Numbered from the stretch's first letter, positions 16,622-26,278 are shown. The stretch is 64,000 bases of DNA from Sinorhizobium meliloti 4H41 (GCF_000375585.1 NZ_AQWP01000017.1:34272-98271); one strand, 5' to 3'. Numbers and translations are program-made. The notes: generated from the sequence alone by a model not told the origin.

Positions 16622-18631
16622 ATGTTCTCCGATCCAGATTTTCTGAAGCTCATCTTCGGCCGGCTTACCCTCGACGCGATCCCTTATCACGAGCCGATCC
16701 TCGTCGTGACCTTTCTCGCGGTCGCGCTCGGGGGCATCGCGCTGATCGGGCTCATCACCTATTACCGCTTCTGGGGGACGCTCTGGCGCGACTGGCTGAC
16801 GAGCGTCGACCACAAGAAGATCGGCATCATGTACATCATCCTCGCGCTGGTGATGCTGCTGCGCGGATTTTCCGACGCGATCATGATGCGGCTGCAGCAG
16901 GCGATGGCCTTCGGCGGCTCGGAAGGCTACCTGCCGCCGCATCATTATGACCAGGTCTTCACCGCACACGGGGTCATCATGATCTTCTTCATGGCGATGC
17001 CCTTCGTGACGGGGCTGATGAACTTCGTCGTGCCGCTGCAGATCGGCGCCCGCGACGTCTCCTTCCCCTTCCTCAACAATTTCAGCTTCTGGATGACGAC
17101 GGCCGGCGCGATCATCATCATGCTCTCGCTCTTCGTCGGCGAGTTCGCGCGGACCGGATGGCTTGCCTATCCGCCGCTGTCGGGCGCGGACTACAGCCCC
17201 GGCGTCGGGGTCGACTATTACATCTGGGGCCTGCAGATCGCCGGCATCGGAACGACCCTGTCGGGGATAAACCTCATCGCCACCATCGTGAAGATGCGCG
17301 CCCCCGGGATGACGATGATGAAGATGCCGGTCTTCACCTGGACCTCGCTCTGCACCAACGTGCTGATCGTCGCCACCTTCCCGGTGCTGACCGCGACGCT
17401 GGCGCTGCTTACGCTCGATCGGTACGCCGGCACGAACTTCTTCACCAACGACCTCGGCGGCAATCCGATGATGTATGTCAACCTCATCTGGATCTGGGGC
17501 CATCCGGAGGTCTACATCCTCATCCTGCCGGCCTTCGGCATTTTCTCGGAAGTCGTCGCGACCTTCTGCGGCAAGCGGCTCTTCGGCTATGCCTCGATGG
17601 TCTATGCGACGGTCGTCATCACCATCCTCTCCTACATCGTCTGGCTGCACCACTTCTTCACCATGGGCTCGGGTGCGAGCGTCAATGCCTTCTTCGGAAT
17701 CACGACGATGATCATCTCGATCCCGACCGGAGCGAAGATGTTCAACTGGCTCTTCACCATGTATCGCGGCCGCATCCGCTACGAGGTGCCGATGCTCTGG
17801 ACCCTCGGTTTCATGGTGACCTTCGTGCTCGGCGGCATGACCGGCGTTCTGCTTGCCGTTCCGCCTGCCGATTTCGTGCTGCACAATTCGCTCTTCCTCA
17901 TCGCCCACTTCCACAATGTCATCATAGGCGGCGTCGTCTTCGGGCTGATGGCAGGCGTCGTCTACTGGTTCCCGAAGGCGTTCGGATTCAGGCTCGATCC
18001 GTTCTGGGGCAAGATGTCCTTCTGGTTCTGGCTGACCGGCTTCTACTTCGCCTTCATGCCGCTCTACGTGCTCGGGCTCATGGGGGTTACGCGCCGCGTC
18101 AGCCAGTTCGAGGATCCCTCGCTGCAGATCTGGTTCGTCATCGCGGCCTTCGGCGCCTTCCTGATCGCGCTCGGCATCCTGTCGATGCTGATCCAGCTCG
18201 TCGTCAGTTTCGTGCGGCGCGAAGAACTGCGCGACACGACCGGCGACCCCTGGGACGGGCGCACGCTCGAATGGTCGACCGCCTCGCCACCACCGGATTA
18301 CAACTTCGCCTTCACCCCGCTCGTCCACGATCAGGACTCCTGGTGGGACATGAAAAAGCGCGGCCACAGCCGGCCGCTTGCAGGCTTCAAGCCGATCCAC
18401 ATGCCGAAGAACACCGGCACAGGCGTCATCCTCGGGGCGATCAGCGTCGTCTTCGCCTTCGCCATGGTCTGGTACATGTGGTGGCTGGTGATCCTCTCCT
18501 TCGTCGCCATGGTGGTGATCGCCGTCGGTCACACCTTCAACTATGACCGCGACTTCCACATTCCTGCAAACGTCGTCGCCGACACAGAGGGCAAGCGCAC
18601 AGAAGTGCTTGCCGCCGAGGTGCAAGCATGA
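16622..18631 (+). CDS. cyoB: Cytochrome o ubiquinol oxidase subunit I
   Basis: A 669-residue haem-copper oxidase with about 15 membrane segments. The active-site motif [13 protein letters not shown] (CuB histidine and the cross-linked tyrosine), the CuB pair WLHHFFTMG and the haem ligand region HFHNVIIGG are all present, so the enzyme should be active in reducing oxygen to water and pumping protons with ubiquinol as donor. The ATG at 16622 opens the conserved [15 protein letters not shown]; upstream codons are not conserved. It lies 37 bases after cyoA and overlaps cyoC by four bases. Confidence 0.96.
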   Translation: MFSDPDFLKLIFGRLTLDAIPYHEPILVVTFLAVALGGIALIGLITYYRFWGTLWRDWLTSVDHKKIGIMYIILALVMLLRGFSDAIMMRLQQAMAFGGSEGYLPPHHYDQVFTAHGVIMIFFMAMPFVTGLMNFVVPLQIGARDVSFPFLNNFSFWMTTAGAIIIMLSLFVGEFARTGWLAYPPLSGADYSPGVGVDYYIWGLQIAGIGTTLSGINLIATIVKMRAPGMTMMKMPVFTWTSLCTNVLIVATFPVLTATLALLTLDRYAGTNFFTNDLGGNPMMYVNLIWIWGHPEVYILILPAFGIFSEVVATFCGKRLFGYASMVYATVVITILSYIVWLHHFFTMGSGASVNAFFGITTMIISIPTGAKMFNWLFTMYRGRIRYEVPMLWTLGFMVTFVLGGMTGVLLAVPPADFVLHNSLFLIAHFHNVIIGGVVFGLMAGVVYWFPKAFGFRLDPFWGKMSFWFWLTGFYFAFMPLYVLGLMGVTRRVSQFEDPSLQIWFVIAAFGAFLIALGILSMLIQLVVSFVRREELRDTTGDPWDGRTLEWSTASPPPDYNFAFTPLVHDQDSWWDMKKRGHSRPLAGFKPIHMPKNTGTGVILGAISVVFAFAMVWYMWWLVILSFVAMVVIAVGHTFNYDRDFHIPANVVADTEGKRTEVLAAEVQA

Positions 18632-19260
18632 CCGAGTTCCGTACCGAACGCGCGCTTGATGCGGACGAGGCGCCGACCTTCTACCTGACGGAGGAACATC
18701 ACCCCGAAGGGAGCACGATGCTCGGCTTCTGGCTCTATCTGATGAGCGACTGCCTGATCTTCGCGGTTCTCTTCGCCACCCATGCGGTTCTCGGCCGCAA
18801 CTATGCCGCGGGCCCCTCACCCGCCGATCTCTTCGACCTGCCGCTCGTCGCGGTGAACACGTCGATGCTGCTTTTTTCCTCGATCACCTACGGCTTCGCC
18901 ATGCTAGCGATGGAACGTTACGAGAAAAAAGCGACGCTCGCCTGGATGGCGGTCACCGCGCTCTTCGGCATCGCTTTCGTCGGGCTCGAGCTCTACGAAT
19001 TCGCGCATCTGATCCATGAGGGCGCCGGACCGCAGCGCAGCGCCTTCCTGTCCTCCTTCTTCACGCTCGTCGGCACGCACGGTCTGCACGTGACCGCCGG
19101 CATCGCCTGGATGTTCGTACTCATGGCGCAGGTCGCAAAGCGCGGGCTAATCCCGGAAAACAAGCGCCGCCTCATGTGCCTTTCGATGTTCTGGCACTTC
19201 CTCGACGTCGTCTGGATCGGCGTCTTTTCCTTCGTCTATCTGATGGGAGTTCTCGGATGA
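18628..19260 (+). CDS. cyoC: Cytochrome o ubiquinol oxidase subunit III
   Basis: A 210-residue protein with five membrane segments, typical of the CyoC branch of subunit III. Conserved features are [21 protein letters not shown] at the first helix, [19 protein letters not shown] in the middle and [19 protein letters not shown] at the end. The start codon overlaps the cyoB stop and the stop overlaps the cyoD start, so the subunits are made in coupled fashion. It stabilises the catalytic subunit in the inner membrane. Confidence 0.95.
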   Translation: MTEFRTERALDADEAPTFYLTEEHHPEGSTMLGFWLYLMSDCLIFAVLFATHAVLGRNYAAGPSPADLFDLPLVAVNTSMLLFSSITYGFAMLAMERYEKKATLAWMAVTALFGIAFVGLELYEFAHLIHEGAGPQRSAFLSSFFTLVGTHGLHVTAGIAWMFVLMAQVAKRGLIPENKRRLMCLSMFWHFLDVVWIGVFSFVYLMGVLG

Positions 19261-19658
19261 GTACGCACGCACCTTCGCACGAGGACGCTTTCGAGGCCCA
19301 TCATGGCCACAGCCATGGTCACGACGCGGGACACGGAACACTGAAGAGCTACGTGATCGGCTTCGTCCTCTCCGTCGTCCTGACCGCGATCCCCTTCTGG
19401 CTGGTGATGGCCGACGTTCTCGACAGCGCCGTCCTCACCGCCGCGATCATCATGGCTCTCGGGGCCGTCCAGATCGTCGTCCACATGATCTTCTTCCTGC
19501 ACATGAACACCCGCTCGGAAGGCGGCTGGACGATGATGGCGCTGATCTTCACGATCCTTCTCGTCGCCATCGCGCTTTCCGGATCGCTCTGGGTCATGCA
19601 TCACCTGAACACGAACATGATGCCGATGAGCCCGGAAATGATGAAGAACATGCCGTGA
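19257..19658 (+). CDS. cyoD: Cytochrome o ubiquinol oxidase subunit IV
   Basis: A 133-residue protein with a His-rich N-terminus ([13 protein letters not shown]) and three membrane segments ([17 protein letters not shown], then [19 protein letters not shown] and [18 protein letters not shown]). This is the standard CyoD fold. The start at 19257 overlaps the cyoC stop (ATGA). The His-rich leader is longer than in E. coli and parallels the His/Met-rich tail of CyoA; both could bind copper or other metals, which is inference. No cyoE (haem O synthase) follows. Confidence 0.92.
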   Translation: MSTHAPSHEDAFEAHHGHSHGHDAGHGTLKSYVIGFVLSVVLTAIPFWLVMADVLDSAVLTAAIIMALGAVQIVVHMIFFLHMNTRSEGGWTMMALIFTILLVAIALSGSLWVMHHLNTNMMPMSPEMMKNMP

Positions 19659-19685
19659 AGCGGAGCTTCGCCCCCCACCGGACCC

Positions 19686-19715
19686 TCTCCCCGCCTGCGA
19701 CCGCCTGCGGGGAGA
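19686..19715. repeat. Short palindromic intergenic repeat
   Basis: TCTCCCCGC at 19686-19694 pairs with GCGGGGAGA at 19707-19715 around a 12-base loop. The surrounding CCGGACCC and GAAGGCGCCGG are typical of dispersed rhizobial intergenic palindromes. It may also attenuate transcription between cyoD and the SURF1 gene. Confidence 0.55.
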
Positions 19716-19772
19716 AGGCGCCGGCAGACGGATGAGGGGCGCCAGCAGATCGAATTCAATGACAACCTTGCA

Positions 19773-20531
19773 ATGGTAGATTCTCAAGTCGAAGCCGCAT
19801 CCCGACAGCACTCCCGGCTCTCTCTTGCGATCCTCAGCATCCTCGGCCTCCTGCTCATCGCGGCTTTTGCTGCGCTCGGCACGTGGCAGCTCAATCGCCT
19901 CTCCTGGAAGCTCGACCTGATCGCCCGGGTCGAGGAGCGCGTCCAGGCGGCACCCGTGCCTGTGCCGCCCCGCAGCGACTGGCCGAACATCAGCGCCGCG
20001 CGAGACGAATACCGGCACGTCACTCTCCACGGCCGCTTCCTCCACGAGAAGGAAACGCTGGTCTATGCCGCAACCGAGCGCGGTGCCGGCTATTGGGTCG
20101 TGACGCCGCTTGCGGCGGCCGATGGGACGACCGTGCTCGTGAACCGCGGCTTCGTCCCGACGGAGAGGCGTGAGGCATCGACGCGGCGGGAAGGCCAGAT
20201 CGAGGGCGAGGCGAAGGTCGTCGGCCTCGTGCGCATGGACGAGCCGAACGGCTCACTCCTTCAATCGAACAAGGCCGGGGAAAACCGTTGGTATTCGCGC
20301 GACGTGGGTGCGATCGCTGCGGCGCGCGGCCTCTCCGAGGTCGCGCCCTATTTTGTCGACGCGGATGCTGTCCCCAATCGCGGCGGGCTTCCCGTCGGAG
20401 GCTTGACGCGCGTCGTCTTCGCCAACAATCACCTCGTTTATGCCGTCACATGGTACGGTCTCGCGGCCATGACGGTAGGTATGCTGGTGATTTTGTGGAG
20501 GACGGCGAGGAGATCGGCCGGCGCGGCGTAA
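19773..20531 (+). CDS. SURF1 family cytochrome oxidase biogenesis protein
   Basis: A 252-residue protein with membrane segments at both ends (LAILSILGLLLIAAFAALG and TWYGLAAMTVGMLVILW) and a periplasmic domain holding the SURF1 signatures LGTWQLNRLSWKLDLI, VTPLAAADGTTVLVNRGFVP and NHLVYAVTWYGLA. SURF1 proteins help insert haem into haem-copper oxidases. Its position 115 bases after cyoD suggests service to this cytochrome o oxidase. The gap contains a palindromic repeat, so separate transcription is possible. Confidence 0.93.
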   Translation: MVDSQVEAASRQHSRLSLAILSILGLLLIAAFAALGTWQLNRLSWKLDLIARVEERVQAAPVPVPPRSDWPNISAARDEYRHVTLHGRFLHEKETLVYAATERGAGYWVVTPLAAADGTTVLVNRGFVPTERREASTRREGQIEGEAKVVGLVRMDEPNGSLLQSNKAGENRWYSRDVGAIAAARGLSEVAPYFVDADAVPNRGGLPVGGLTRVVFANNHLVYAVTWYGLAAMTVGMLVILWRTARRSAGAA

Positions 20532-20551
20532 CGGCCGCGCCGGCCAAGACA

Positions 20552-21091
20552 TCAATTCGCGGAGTTGAGGGTCATCGATGTGCCCGCGGCCGCGACGTTG
20601 AGACCGAGCTGGCCGGTGACGCTGACCGTCTGGAGGTGGATGGAGCCGGAGGTGCCGCCGACAAGGACGTTGGCCCCCACGCCCGCACCGAGCGTCGCCT
20701 CGGCGCTCGCGCCCTTATAGATACCGCTCAAAGAACCATGGTGGTAGCCTGCCGTCGGCGCGAACACGGCCCAGATCAACCGGCTGCGCATCGTGAAACC
20801 CACGTCGATCCCGAGTTTGCGAATTTCTCCCGTGTAGCGATCCTCGATCACGTCGCCGCCCAGCGACCGGAAAGCGCACTCGACCTCTTTGGACGAACCG
20901 AGCACGTAGCCGGCGCCGCCGCCGATGTCGCATTCCAGATAGCCTATCTTCACACCGCCGCGCGCGTCCTGCACCGCCGGCGGTGGCGCCGGCTCCCGAT
21001 AGGTCAGATCGGCGGCATCGGCGGCATTGGCGCCCGCGGCGGCAAACGCGATCGTGACCGCGAAAAACGCCTTGGCGAGAGTCTTTTTCAT
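20552..21091 (-). CDS. DUF992 exported protein
   Basis: A 179-residue protein with a signal peptide (MKKTLAKAFFAVTIAFAAAGANA). The mature part shows the DUF992 pattern: VKIGYLECDIGGGAGYVLGSS, then CAFRSLGG, YTGEIRKLGIDVGF and a glycine-rich beta end (ATLGAGVGANVLVGG). DUF992 proteins are periplasmic or outer-membrane-associated in Rhizobiales with unknown role. GGAGAAG before the ATG supports the start. It is convergent with the SURF1 gene. Confidence 0.85.
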   Translation of the reverse strand: MKKTLAKAFFAVTIAFAAAGANAADAADLTYREPAPPPAVQDARGGVKIGYLECDIGGGAGYVLGSSKEVECAFRSLGGDVIEDRYTGEIRKLGIDVGFTMRSRLIWAVFAPTAGYHHGSLSGIYKGASAEATLGAGVGANVLVGGTSGSIHLQTVSVTGQLGLNVAAAGTSMTLNSAN

Positions 21092-21333
21092 GCATCTTCT
21101 CCTTTTCGGCTCATGATCGGCAGAAACCCCGGCCGATCGTCCGAAACAAATTCAGTAATGTCAGCCGCACGGAAAGCTATCGTGCCGCTATGCCTGCCAC
21201 TCAGGCGGGCTCACGTTTTCGTTGCATTGAGACGATTCGGAGGCAGGCTCGACAACAACTTACTTTTGCGCAGAAGTGTTGCCTTTCGGCCAAAGCCTGA
21301 AGCGCGACGCCTCGAACGGATTTGCCACGCGCA

Positions 21334-21942
21334 TCAGCCGCCGTTGACGAGATTGAGGATGAGCTGGTGAACATTGCCGCCGTCGCTGAGCTCGGCCCTG
21401 TCGAAGTCGCGGCTCTTCTGTCTTTGCATGCGGGAGATTTCGCCGAGCCGCTTCGTCATTTCGGATTTGATCTTGCGGCATTGGGGATCGTCGGCAACGG
21501 TGAGGCCCACGGTGGCGGCCTCGATGGCGCTCACCATCTCCTTGATGAAGTCGCCATGGACCAGCTCATGCTTTCTCACGCCGGCGATGAAGGTCTGCCA
21601 GCGGCCCTCAATATTAGCCGGCAGCTTTCCGGCAAGCTTCGGCAGCGTATAGGTGATGGTGAGCTTCGGCAGCGCCGACGCGAGCACGCAGGCCCCGTCT
21701 CGCTCCTCATATTTCCGCCTCCAGGTGAGTTTGAAGCTCGTATGGGCGATCGCGCGCCCGAGGCCGCCCACCTGCGGTCCTCGTTCGCCGATGGAAGCAT
21801 AGAGCTCCGGCCCGGACTGCCCGGTGATCGCGTAAGTCTCTGTCTTTTCGACCGCCCGCCATTCCCCGCGGGCCGCCGCCGGCACCAGCAGAAGACAGGC
21901 CAACAGAAAACAAGTTCGACGGCCCGCCAAGCCACCCCCCAC
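21334..21942 (-). CDS. DUF922 exported putative zinc protease
   Basis: A 202-residue protein with a signal peptide ending near AAARG. The DUF922 domain follows: EKTETYAITGQSGPELYASI near its start and WQTFIAGVRKHELVHGDF in the middle, where HELVH supplies an HExxH zinc motif. The family is annotated as predicted secreted Zn-dependent proteases; activity has rarely been tested. It stands between the DUF992 gene and the Lrp gene in the same orientation but with gaps of 240 and 90 bases. Substrate unknown. Confidence 0.8.
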   Translation of the reverse strand: MGGGLAGRRTCFLLACLLLVPAAARGEWRAVEKTETYAITGQSGPELYASIGERGPQVGGLGRAIAHTSFKLTWRRKYEERDGACVLASALPKLTITYTLPKLAGKLPANIEGRWQTFIAGVRKHELVHGDFIKEMVSAIEAATVGLTVADDPQCRKIKSEMTKRLGEISRMQRQKSRDFDRAELSDGGNVHQLILNLVNGG

Positions 21943-22029
21943 GAAACCTTCATTGAATGCGGGCGCAACCTAACGGGGATGGGCCCGGCTTTCAATCGTC
22001 CCGATCTGCCCCTTCGCGGCAGCTGCCGG

Positions 22030-22491
22030 TCAGACGCTGCTCAACAGGAGACTGGTCTCGCTGTTGGCCACGCCGTCGATCATTCGCACCTCGCGCAGGA
22101 TCCGGTCGAATTCGGAGAGGTTAGCTGCCCGTATGTTGGCGACCAGATCCCAGTTGCCGTTGGTGGTGTGCAGCGTATAAATCTCCGGCATGCCGCGCAG
22201 TTTGCGAACAACCTGCGTCGTCGACTTCCCCACAACCTCGATCATCATCACCGCATGAACCGTGTTCAGGTCGTAGTCTTCCCTGACGCGCACCGTGAAT
22301 CCGAGAAGCGTCCCGGTCTCCAGCAGGCGATCCAGGCGATTTTGCACGGTGCCACGCGCCACACCCAGCGCGTCGGAAAGTTTGGAAAGAGATGCCCGGC
22401 CGTCGGCGCGCAGATGCGCAATGATCCGGCGGTCCAGATCATCCGGGGTGTATTTTGCAACGACGGAATCGCCAACCGCTGTTCTGCTCAT
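22030..22491 (-). CDS. Lrp/AsnC-family transcriptional regulator
   Basis: A 153-residue regulator with an N-terminal helix-turn-helix (DDLDRRIIAHLRADGRASL, then LSDALGVARGTVQNRLDRL) and a C-terminal RAM ligand domain (VHAVMMIEVVGK and TLHTTNGNWDLVANI). The ATG at 22491 is used; a TTG three codons earlier is in frame. It is divergent from the ornithine cyclodeaminase gene with a 126-base gap, the usual arrangement for an Lrp protein sensing the amino acid degraded by its neighbour. Probable ligand: ornithine, arginine or proline. Confidence 0.9.
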   Translation of the reverse strand: MSRTAVGDSVVAKYTPDDLDRRIIAHLRADGRASLSKLSDALGVARGTVQNRLDRLLETGTLLGFTVRVREDYDLNTVHAVMMIEVVGKSTTQVVRKLRGMPEIYTLHTTNGNWDLVANIRAANLSEFDRILREVRMIDGVANSETSLLLSSV

Positions 22492-22617
22492 ATTGCACAA
22501 TCCGACTGGAAAAATCGCTCAATTCGGTGCCGAAAATAGCACATTTTTGCGCTTTCGACCAGCGCGCGCAATCGCTACCCTGTCCTGGAGTACAGCAAGC
22601 CGCCAAGAGGAATCTCC

Positions 22618-23685
22618 ATGTTCTCCCCGCTTCCTTCAGCCAAGGCCATGGTCCCCTTCGTCAGCGTCGACAACATGATGCGCCTCGTGCATCACCTCGG
22701 TGTGGAAACGGTTCTGGCGGAACTCACGGATGCCATCGAGGCGGATTTCCGCCGCTGGGAAAGTTTCGACAAGACGCCGCGCGTCGCCAGCCACTCGCGC
22801 GACGGCGTGATCGAGCTGATGCCGACGTCGGACGGCAGGATCTACAGTTTCAAATATGTCAACGGTCACCCGAAGAACACCGCCGAGGGGCTGCAGACGG
22901 TGACTGCATTCGGGCTGCTCGCCGAGGTTTCGACGGGCTATCCGGCACTGCTGACCGAGATGACGATACTGACGGCGCTTAGAACTGCCGCAACCTCGGC
23001 AATGGCTGCCCGGCACCTGGCGCCGAAGAATGCACGCACCATGGCTATGATTGGCAACGGCGCGCAGGCCGAGTTCCAGGCCCTGGCGATGAAGGCCGTC
23101 TGTGGCATCGACAGCATCCGCCTTTACGATATCGACCCCCGTGCAACGGAAAAGGCCGCCCGCAACCTCGACGGTTCCGGGCTGAAGATCGTGTCCTGCA
23201 GGTCCGCGCAGGAAGCGATCGAAGGCGCCGAGATCGTTACCACCTGTACGGCCGACAAGCAGTTCGCCACGATTCTCACCGACAACATGGTCGGCGCCGG
23301 TATCCACATCAACGCAATCGGCGGCGATTGCCCCGGCAAGACGGAATTGCATTGCGATATCCTGAAGCGCTCGGACGTCTTCGTCGAATATCCGCCGCAG
23401 ACCCGGATCGAGGGCGAAATCCAGCAGATGGCATCCGATTTTCCCGTGACCGAATTCTGGAAGGTCGTCACGGGCGAGGCGCAGGGCCGGCGCGACGCCC
23501 GCCAGATCACCCTCTTCGACAGTGTCGGCTTCGCGATCGAGGATTTCTCTGCGCTCCGCTACGTCCGCGATCGCCTCCCCGGAACCGACTTCTATCAGAA
23601 CCTTGACATGATCGCCGACCCGGACGACCCGCGCGACCTGTTCGGCATGCTGCTGCGGGCAAAAGAGAGCGAAGAAGCCGTCTGA
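22618..23685 (+). CDS. Ornithine cyclodeaminase family protein
   Basis: A 355-residue enzyme of the ornithine cyclodeaminase/mu-crystallin family. The substrate region (TPRVASHSRDGVIELMP, YSFKYVNGHPKN) and the Rossmann loop MIGNGAQAEFQALAM are conserved, and LPGTDFYQNLDMIADPDDP closes the protein as in the rhizobial Ocd branch. The expected reaction is NAD-dependent conversion of ornithine to proline plus ammonia. The divergent Lrp gene is the likely regulator. Its length is standard, and GAGG precedes the ATG. Confidence 0.92.
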   Translation: MFSPLPSAKAMVPFVSVDNMMRLVHHLGVETVLAELTDAIEADFRRWESFDKTPRVASHSRDGVIELMPTSDGRIYSFKYVNGHPKNTAEGLQTVTAFGLLAEVSTGYPALLTEMTILTALRTAATSAMAARHLAPKNARTMAMIGNGAQAEFQALAMKAVCGIDSIRLYDIDPRATEKAARNLDGSGLKIVSCRSAQEAIEGAEIVTTCTADKQFATILTDNMVGAGIHINAIGGDCPGKTELHCDILKRSDVFVEYPPQTRIEGEIQQMASDFPVTEFWKVVTGEAQGRRDARQITLFDSVGFAIEDFSALRYVRDRLPGTDFYQNLDMIADPDDPRDLFGMLLRAKESEEAV

Positions 23686-23735
23686 GCCCTGTCGAGATTC
23701 GAGCCACCCGCCGCCGCTTGTTTGATTTCCTCATT

Positions 23736-23772
23736 CCTGTGCTCGTTGTTTAGCCCGGACACAGGGACGAGT
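23736..23772. repeat. Intergenic palindrome carrying a 13-bp IS481-end-like insertion
   Basis: The palindrome arms CCTGTGCTCGT and CACAGGGACGAG, contiguous in the neighbouring repeat copies, are separated here by TGTTTAGCCCGGA (23747-23759). That string matches the terminus of the IS481-family element at 62735-64000, which sits at the same point of another copy. It could be an IS footprint or decayed remnant. Confidence 0.55.
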
Positions 23773-23874
23773 GCGGAGAGAGTGCGGTCCCTCGGCGCGC
23801 TTCATTGCGTCACAGGTTGACCATCCCTCGCATATTCGCAAGCGAATGTCGTAGTAGCCGCACATCCCCGGTCC

Positions 23875-23989
23875 CTCATTCCTGTGCTCGTCACAGGAAT
23901 CCAGCCAGACCAAGTCCTTGGGCTGAAAGAACCCTTCGCGCGCCGCAGACGCGGCGCTGCTGGATCCCTGTGACGAGCACAGGGATGAG
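23875..23989. repeat. Mosaic intergenic repeat, copy A
   Basis: About 115 bases: a CCTGTG-CTCGT-CACAGG palindrome, a core (CAAGTCCTTGGGCTGAAAGA) and a GCGCCGC...GCGGCGC stem, closed by an inverted copy of the palindrome. It is nearly identical to copy B (24204-24319) and, inverted, to copy C (62399-62513). This resembles rhizobial intergenic mosaic elements. Frames crossing it are not genes. Confidence 0.8.
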
Positions 23990-24203
23990 GTGGAGAGGGT
24001 GTGGTCCCTCGGCGCGTTTCATAAACCGTGAAGACAACGAGGCGGCGCGCGTCCCTGTGATGAGGGCGGAGAGGGTGCGGTCCCTCGGCGCGCTTCATAA
24101 ACCGTGAAGATAGCGAGGCGGCGCGGACGGTCGCGGGTCACACCCGTATACAGCGTCCCGTTTCGCTTCGATGCGAGAATGTAGTAGCCGCACATCCCGA
24201 TCC

Positions 24204-24319
24204 CTCATTCCTGTGCTTGTCACAGGAATCCAGCCAGGCCAAGTCCTTGGGCTGAAAGAACGCTTTCCGCGCCGCAGACGCGGCGCTGCTCTCATCCCTG
24301 TGACGAGCACAACGATGAG
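24204..24319. repeat. Mosaic intergenic repeat, copy B
   Basis: Second copy of the same element, with homology extending left into CCCGTATACAGCGTCCCG (about 24143-24160), which also recurs inverted beside copy C near 62620. Blocks of GGTGCGGTCCCTCGGCGCG occur several times between 23785 and 24350. The whole 23690-24394 interval contains repeats and no supported gene. Confidence 0.8.
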
Positions 24320-24394
24320 GACGGAGAGGGTGCGGTCCCTCGGCGCGATTCATTGCGTCACAGGTTGACCATTCCCCGCCCGGGCGGCACCGCT

Positions 24395-24652
24395 TCACCT
24401 GGCCTGCAGACGCAACATCGCCTTTCGAGCGTCCTCGACGAGCGCATGGCCGGGATGACGGCGGATGAAGCGCTCGTAGGCCTCCACCGTATTTTCCGCC
24501 TGTGCGGCCTCGAACTCCGATCGCACGGCCCGCTCGTAGTCGGGTGGCTTCTGCATATCCGCTCCGCCTGGTTTCATCGCGCCTTGCGCCATGGCCGGAG
24601 ACATTGCCGTAAATCCCAGCACAAGCAACTGCGCAATTTTGCGAAATGTCAC
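24395..24652 (-). CDS. Small exported hypothetical protein
   Basis: An 85-residue protein starting with GTG at 24652, which has GGAG six bases upstream. Residues 1-23 form a signal peptide (FRKIAQLLVLGFTAMSPAMA), and the mature part is a short helical domain (DYERAVRSEFEAAQ, then TVEAYERFIRRHPGHALVE). The final segment resembles a single TPR-like or Sel1-like helix pair. I do not recognise a family. It is divergent from the RTX metalloprotease gene with 93 bases between, so the two may share a control region. Confidence 0.65.
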   Translation of the reverse strand: MTFRKIAQLLVLGFTAMSPAMAQGAMKPGGADMQKPPDYERAVRSEFEAAQAENTVEAYERFIRRHPGHALVEDARKAMLRLQAR

Positions 24653-24745
24653 GAACCGCTCCAATTTTACGGCATCCCTACGATAATAGTAGCCAATGTC
24701 GCTGATAATTGCTAATCGGAACAACAACAATAGCGGGAATTTCGA

Positions 24746-26278
24746 ATGAGCGGCACCGGGAAGTCTCTTAAGTTCGTCAAAGCAACCGGAAACAGCGTCG
24801 TTGATTCGTTGCTAACAGGAGACGCATGGGTCGGCACGATAACCTACGCATTCCCGACATGGCGCGGAAGCTACAGCCACGGGTTCGACAAATACTACGG
24901 GTTTACTTCGATATCGGCGGCACAGGCGCAAACAGCGCTTTTCGCCATGGAGCAATCCTACGGTTCGGCGGCCAATGACGGCTTTTCGGTCGAGGGATTC
25001 ACCAATGCCAGCTTCAAGGCGGGAAGCGCCAGCACCGCGACAATCCGGTTCGCGCAATCGTGGCTGCCGGACACCGCCTATGCTTACCTGCCTGCGCTCG
25101 ATGCCTCCGGCGGCGACATTTGGTTCGGCACGGCCTATGCCGGCACGGCGGACGACTACCGCAAGCCGGTCGCGGGCAATTACGCATGGCACACGCTCCT
25201 GCACGAGCTCGGCCACGCACTCGGCCTGAAGCACGGCCATGAAGGGGACGTCTACGGCGCCTCGCCCGCACGATACGACTCGATCGAATATTCGATCATG
25301 ACCTATCGCGGCTATATCGGCGCCGACGAGGGCTACTATTACGAGCAGTTCGGCGCGCCGCAGACCTTCATGATGGCCGACATCGCCGCGCTTCAGGAAA
25401 TGTACGGCGCCGATTTCACGACCAATGCCGGCAATACGGTGTATAAGTGGACGCCGGGCAGCGGCACCACTTTCGTGAACGGCGGAGCCGGGATCTCGCC
25501 CGGCGCGAACCGCATCTTCGCAACCATCTGGGACGGCGGCGGCAACGACACCTACGATTTGAGCGCCTATACCAACGCCCTCAAAATCGATCTCAGGCCG
25601 GGCAGCGCTTCGACCTTCAGCATCGACCAGCTGGCCTGGCTCGGCGGCGGCCCGAATGGCGGCTTTGCTGCCGGCAACATTTTCAATGCGCTGCTTTACC
25701 ATGGCGATGCGCGCTCGCTGATCGAAAACGTCAAGGGAGGCTCGTCCGGCGACACGATCATGGGCAACCAGGCAGCCAATGTGCTGTGGGGTTACGGGGG
25801 CAATGACAGGCTGAACGGCGACACGGGCAACGACACGCTCTATGGCGGCTCCGGTTCCGACAGAATCTACGGCGGAAAAGGCAACGACAAGCTTTACGGC
25901 GAATCCGGCAACGACCTGCTCTATGCCGCCGCGGGCGCGGACCGTCTGAACGGGGGCAGCGGGAGCGACAGCTTCACGTTCAAGGCGCTCTCCGATTCGA
26001 CGGTCGCAAAGTCCGGGCGCGACACCATTTTCGATTTCACGGCAAAGTCCGACAGGATCGATCTCTCTGCGATCGATGCCAATACCTCCTCCGCCGGCGA
26101 CCAGGCGTTTGTCTTCGTCGGAAGCGCCGCCTTCGGCGGCAAGAAGGGTGAGCTACGCTATGTCCGCGATGTCTCCGACACTTATATCTACGGCGATGTG
26201 AACGGCGACAGGAAGGCGGATTTCGCGATTCACCTGGATGATGCCGTCACCCTCCAGAAGGGCTATTTCGTCCTCTAG
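24746..26278 (+). CDS. Serralysin-like RTX metalloprotease (M10 family)
   Basis: A 510-residue secreted protease. HELGHALGLKH at residues 153-163 is the metzincin zinc motif, and SIMTYRGYIG further on resembles the Met-turn. Residues about 350-410 hold RTX calcium-binding nonapeptides (GGNDRLNGDTGND, GGSGSDRIYGGKGND), and the C-terminus fits the M10 C-terminal domain and a type I secretion signal. No classical signal peptide is present, consistent with type I export. No exporter is adjacent; the pair at 1.8-4.8 kb could serve it. It differs from plain serralysins by a weak N-terminal propeptide. Confidence 0.88.
   Translation: MSGTGKSLKFVKATGNSVVDSLLTGDAWVGTITYAFPTWRGSYSHGFDKYYGFTSISAAQAQTALFAMEQSYGSAANDGFSVEGFTNASFKAGSASTATIRFAQSWLPDTAYAYLPALDASGGDIWFGTAYAGTADDYRKPVAGNYAWHTLLHELGHALGLKHGHEGDVYGASPARYDSIEYSIMTYRGYIGADEGYYYEQFGAPQTFMMADIAALQEMYGADFTTNAGNTVYKWTPGSGTTFVNGGAGISPGANRIFATIWDGGGNDTYDLSAYTNALKIDLRPGSASTFSIDQLAWLGGGPNGGFAAGNIFNALLYHGDARSLIENVKGGSSGDTIMGNQAANVLWGYGGNDRLNGDTGNDTLYGGSGSDRIYGGKGNDKLYGESGNDLLYAAAGADRLNGGSGSDSFTFKALSDSTVAKSGRDTIFDFTAKSDRIDLSAIDANTSSAGDQAFVFVGSAAFGGKKGELRYVRDVSDTYIYGDVNGDRKADFAIHLDDAVTLQKGYFVL

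Noticed and set aside
16574..18820. 748-residue open frame antisense to cyoB and cyoC
   Set aside because: Its composition (Asp, Arg, His, Glu rich, no domain) is that of a shadow frame in high-GC DNA; the cyo genes on the other strand are certain.
23690..24390. Several 60-100 residue frames in the repeat region
   Set aside because: They share the same low-complexity segments on both strands because they cross mosaic repeat copies.
24718..24742. GGAAC-N18-TT before the RTX protease gene
   Set aside because: The TT lies three bases before the ATG, so the transcript would start inside the coding region. A handful of chance matches is expected in 64 kb.
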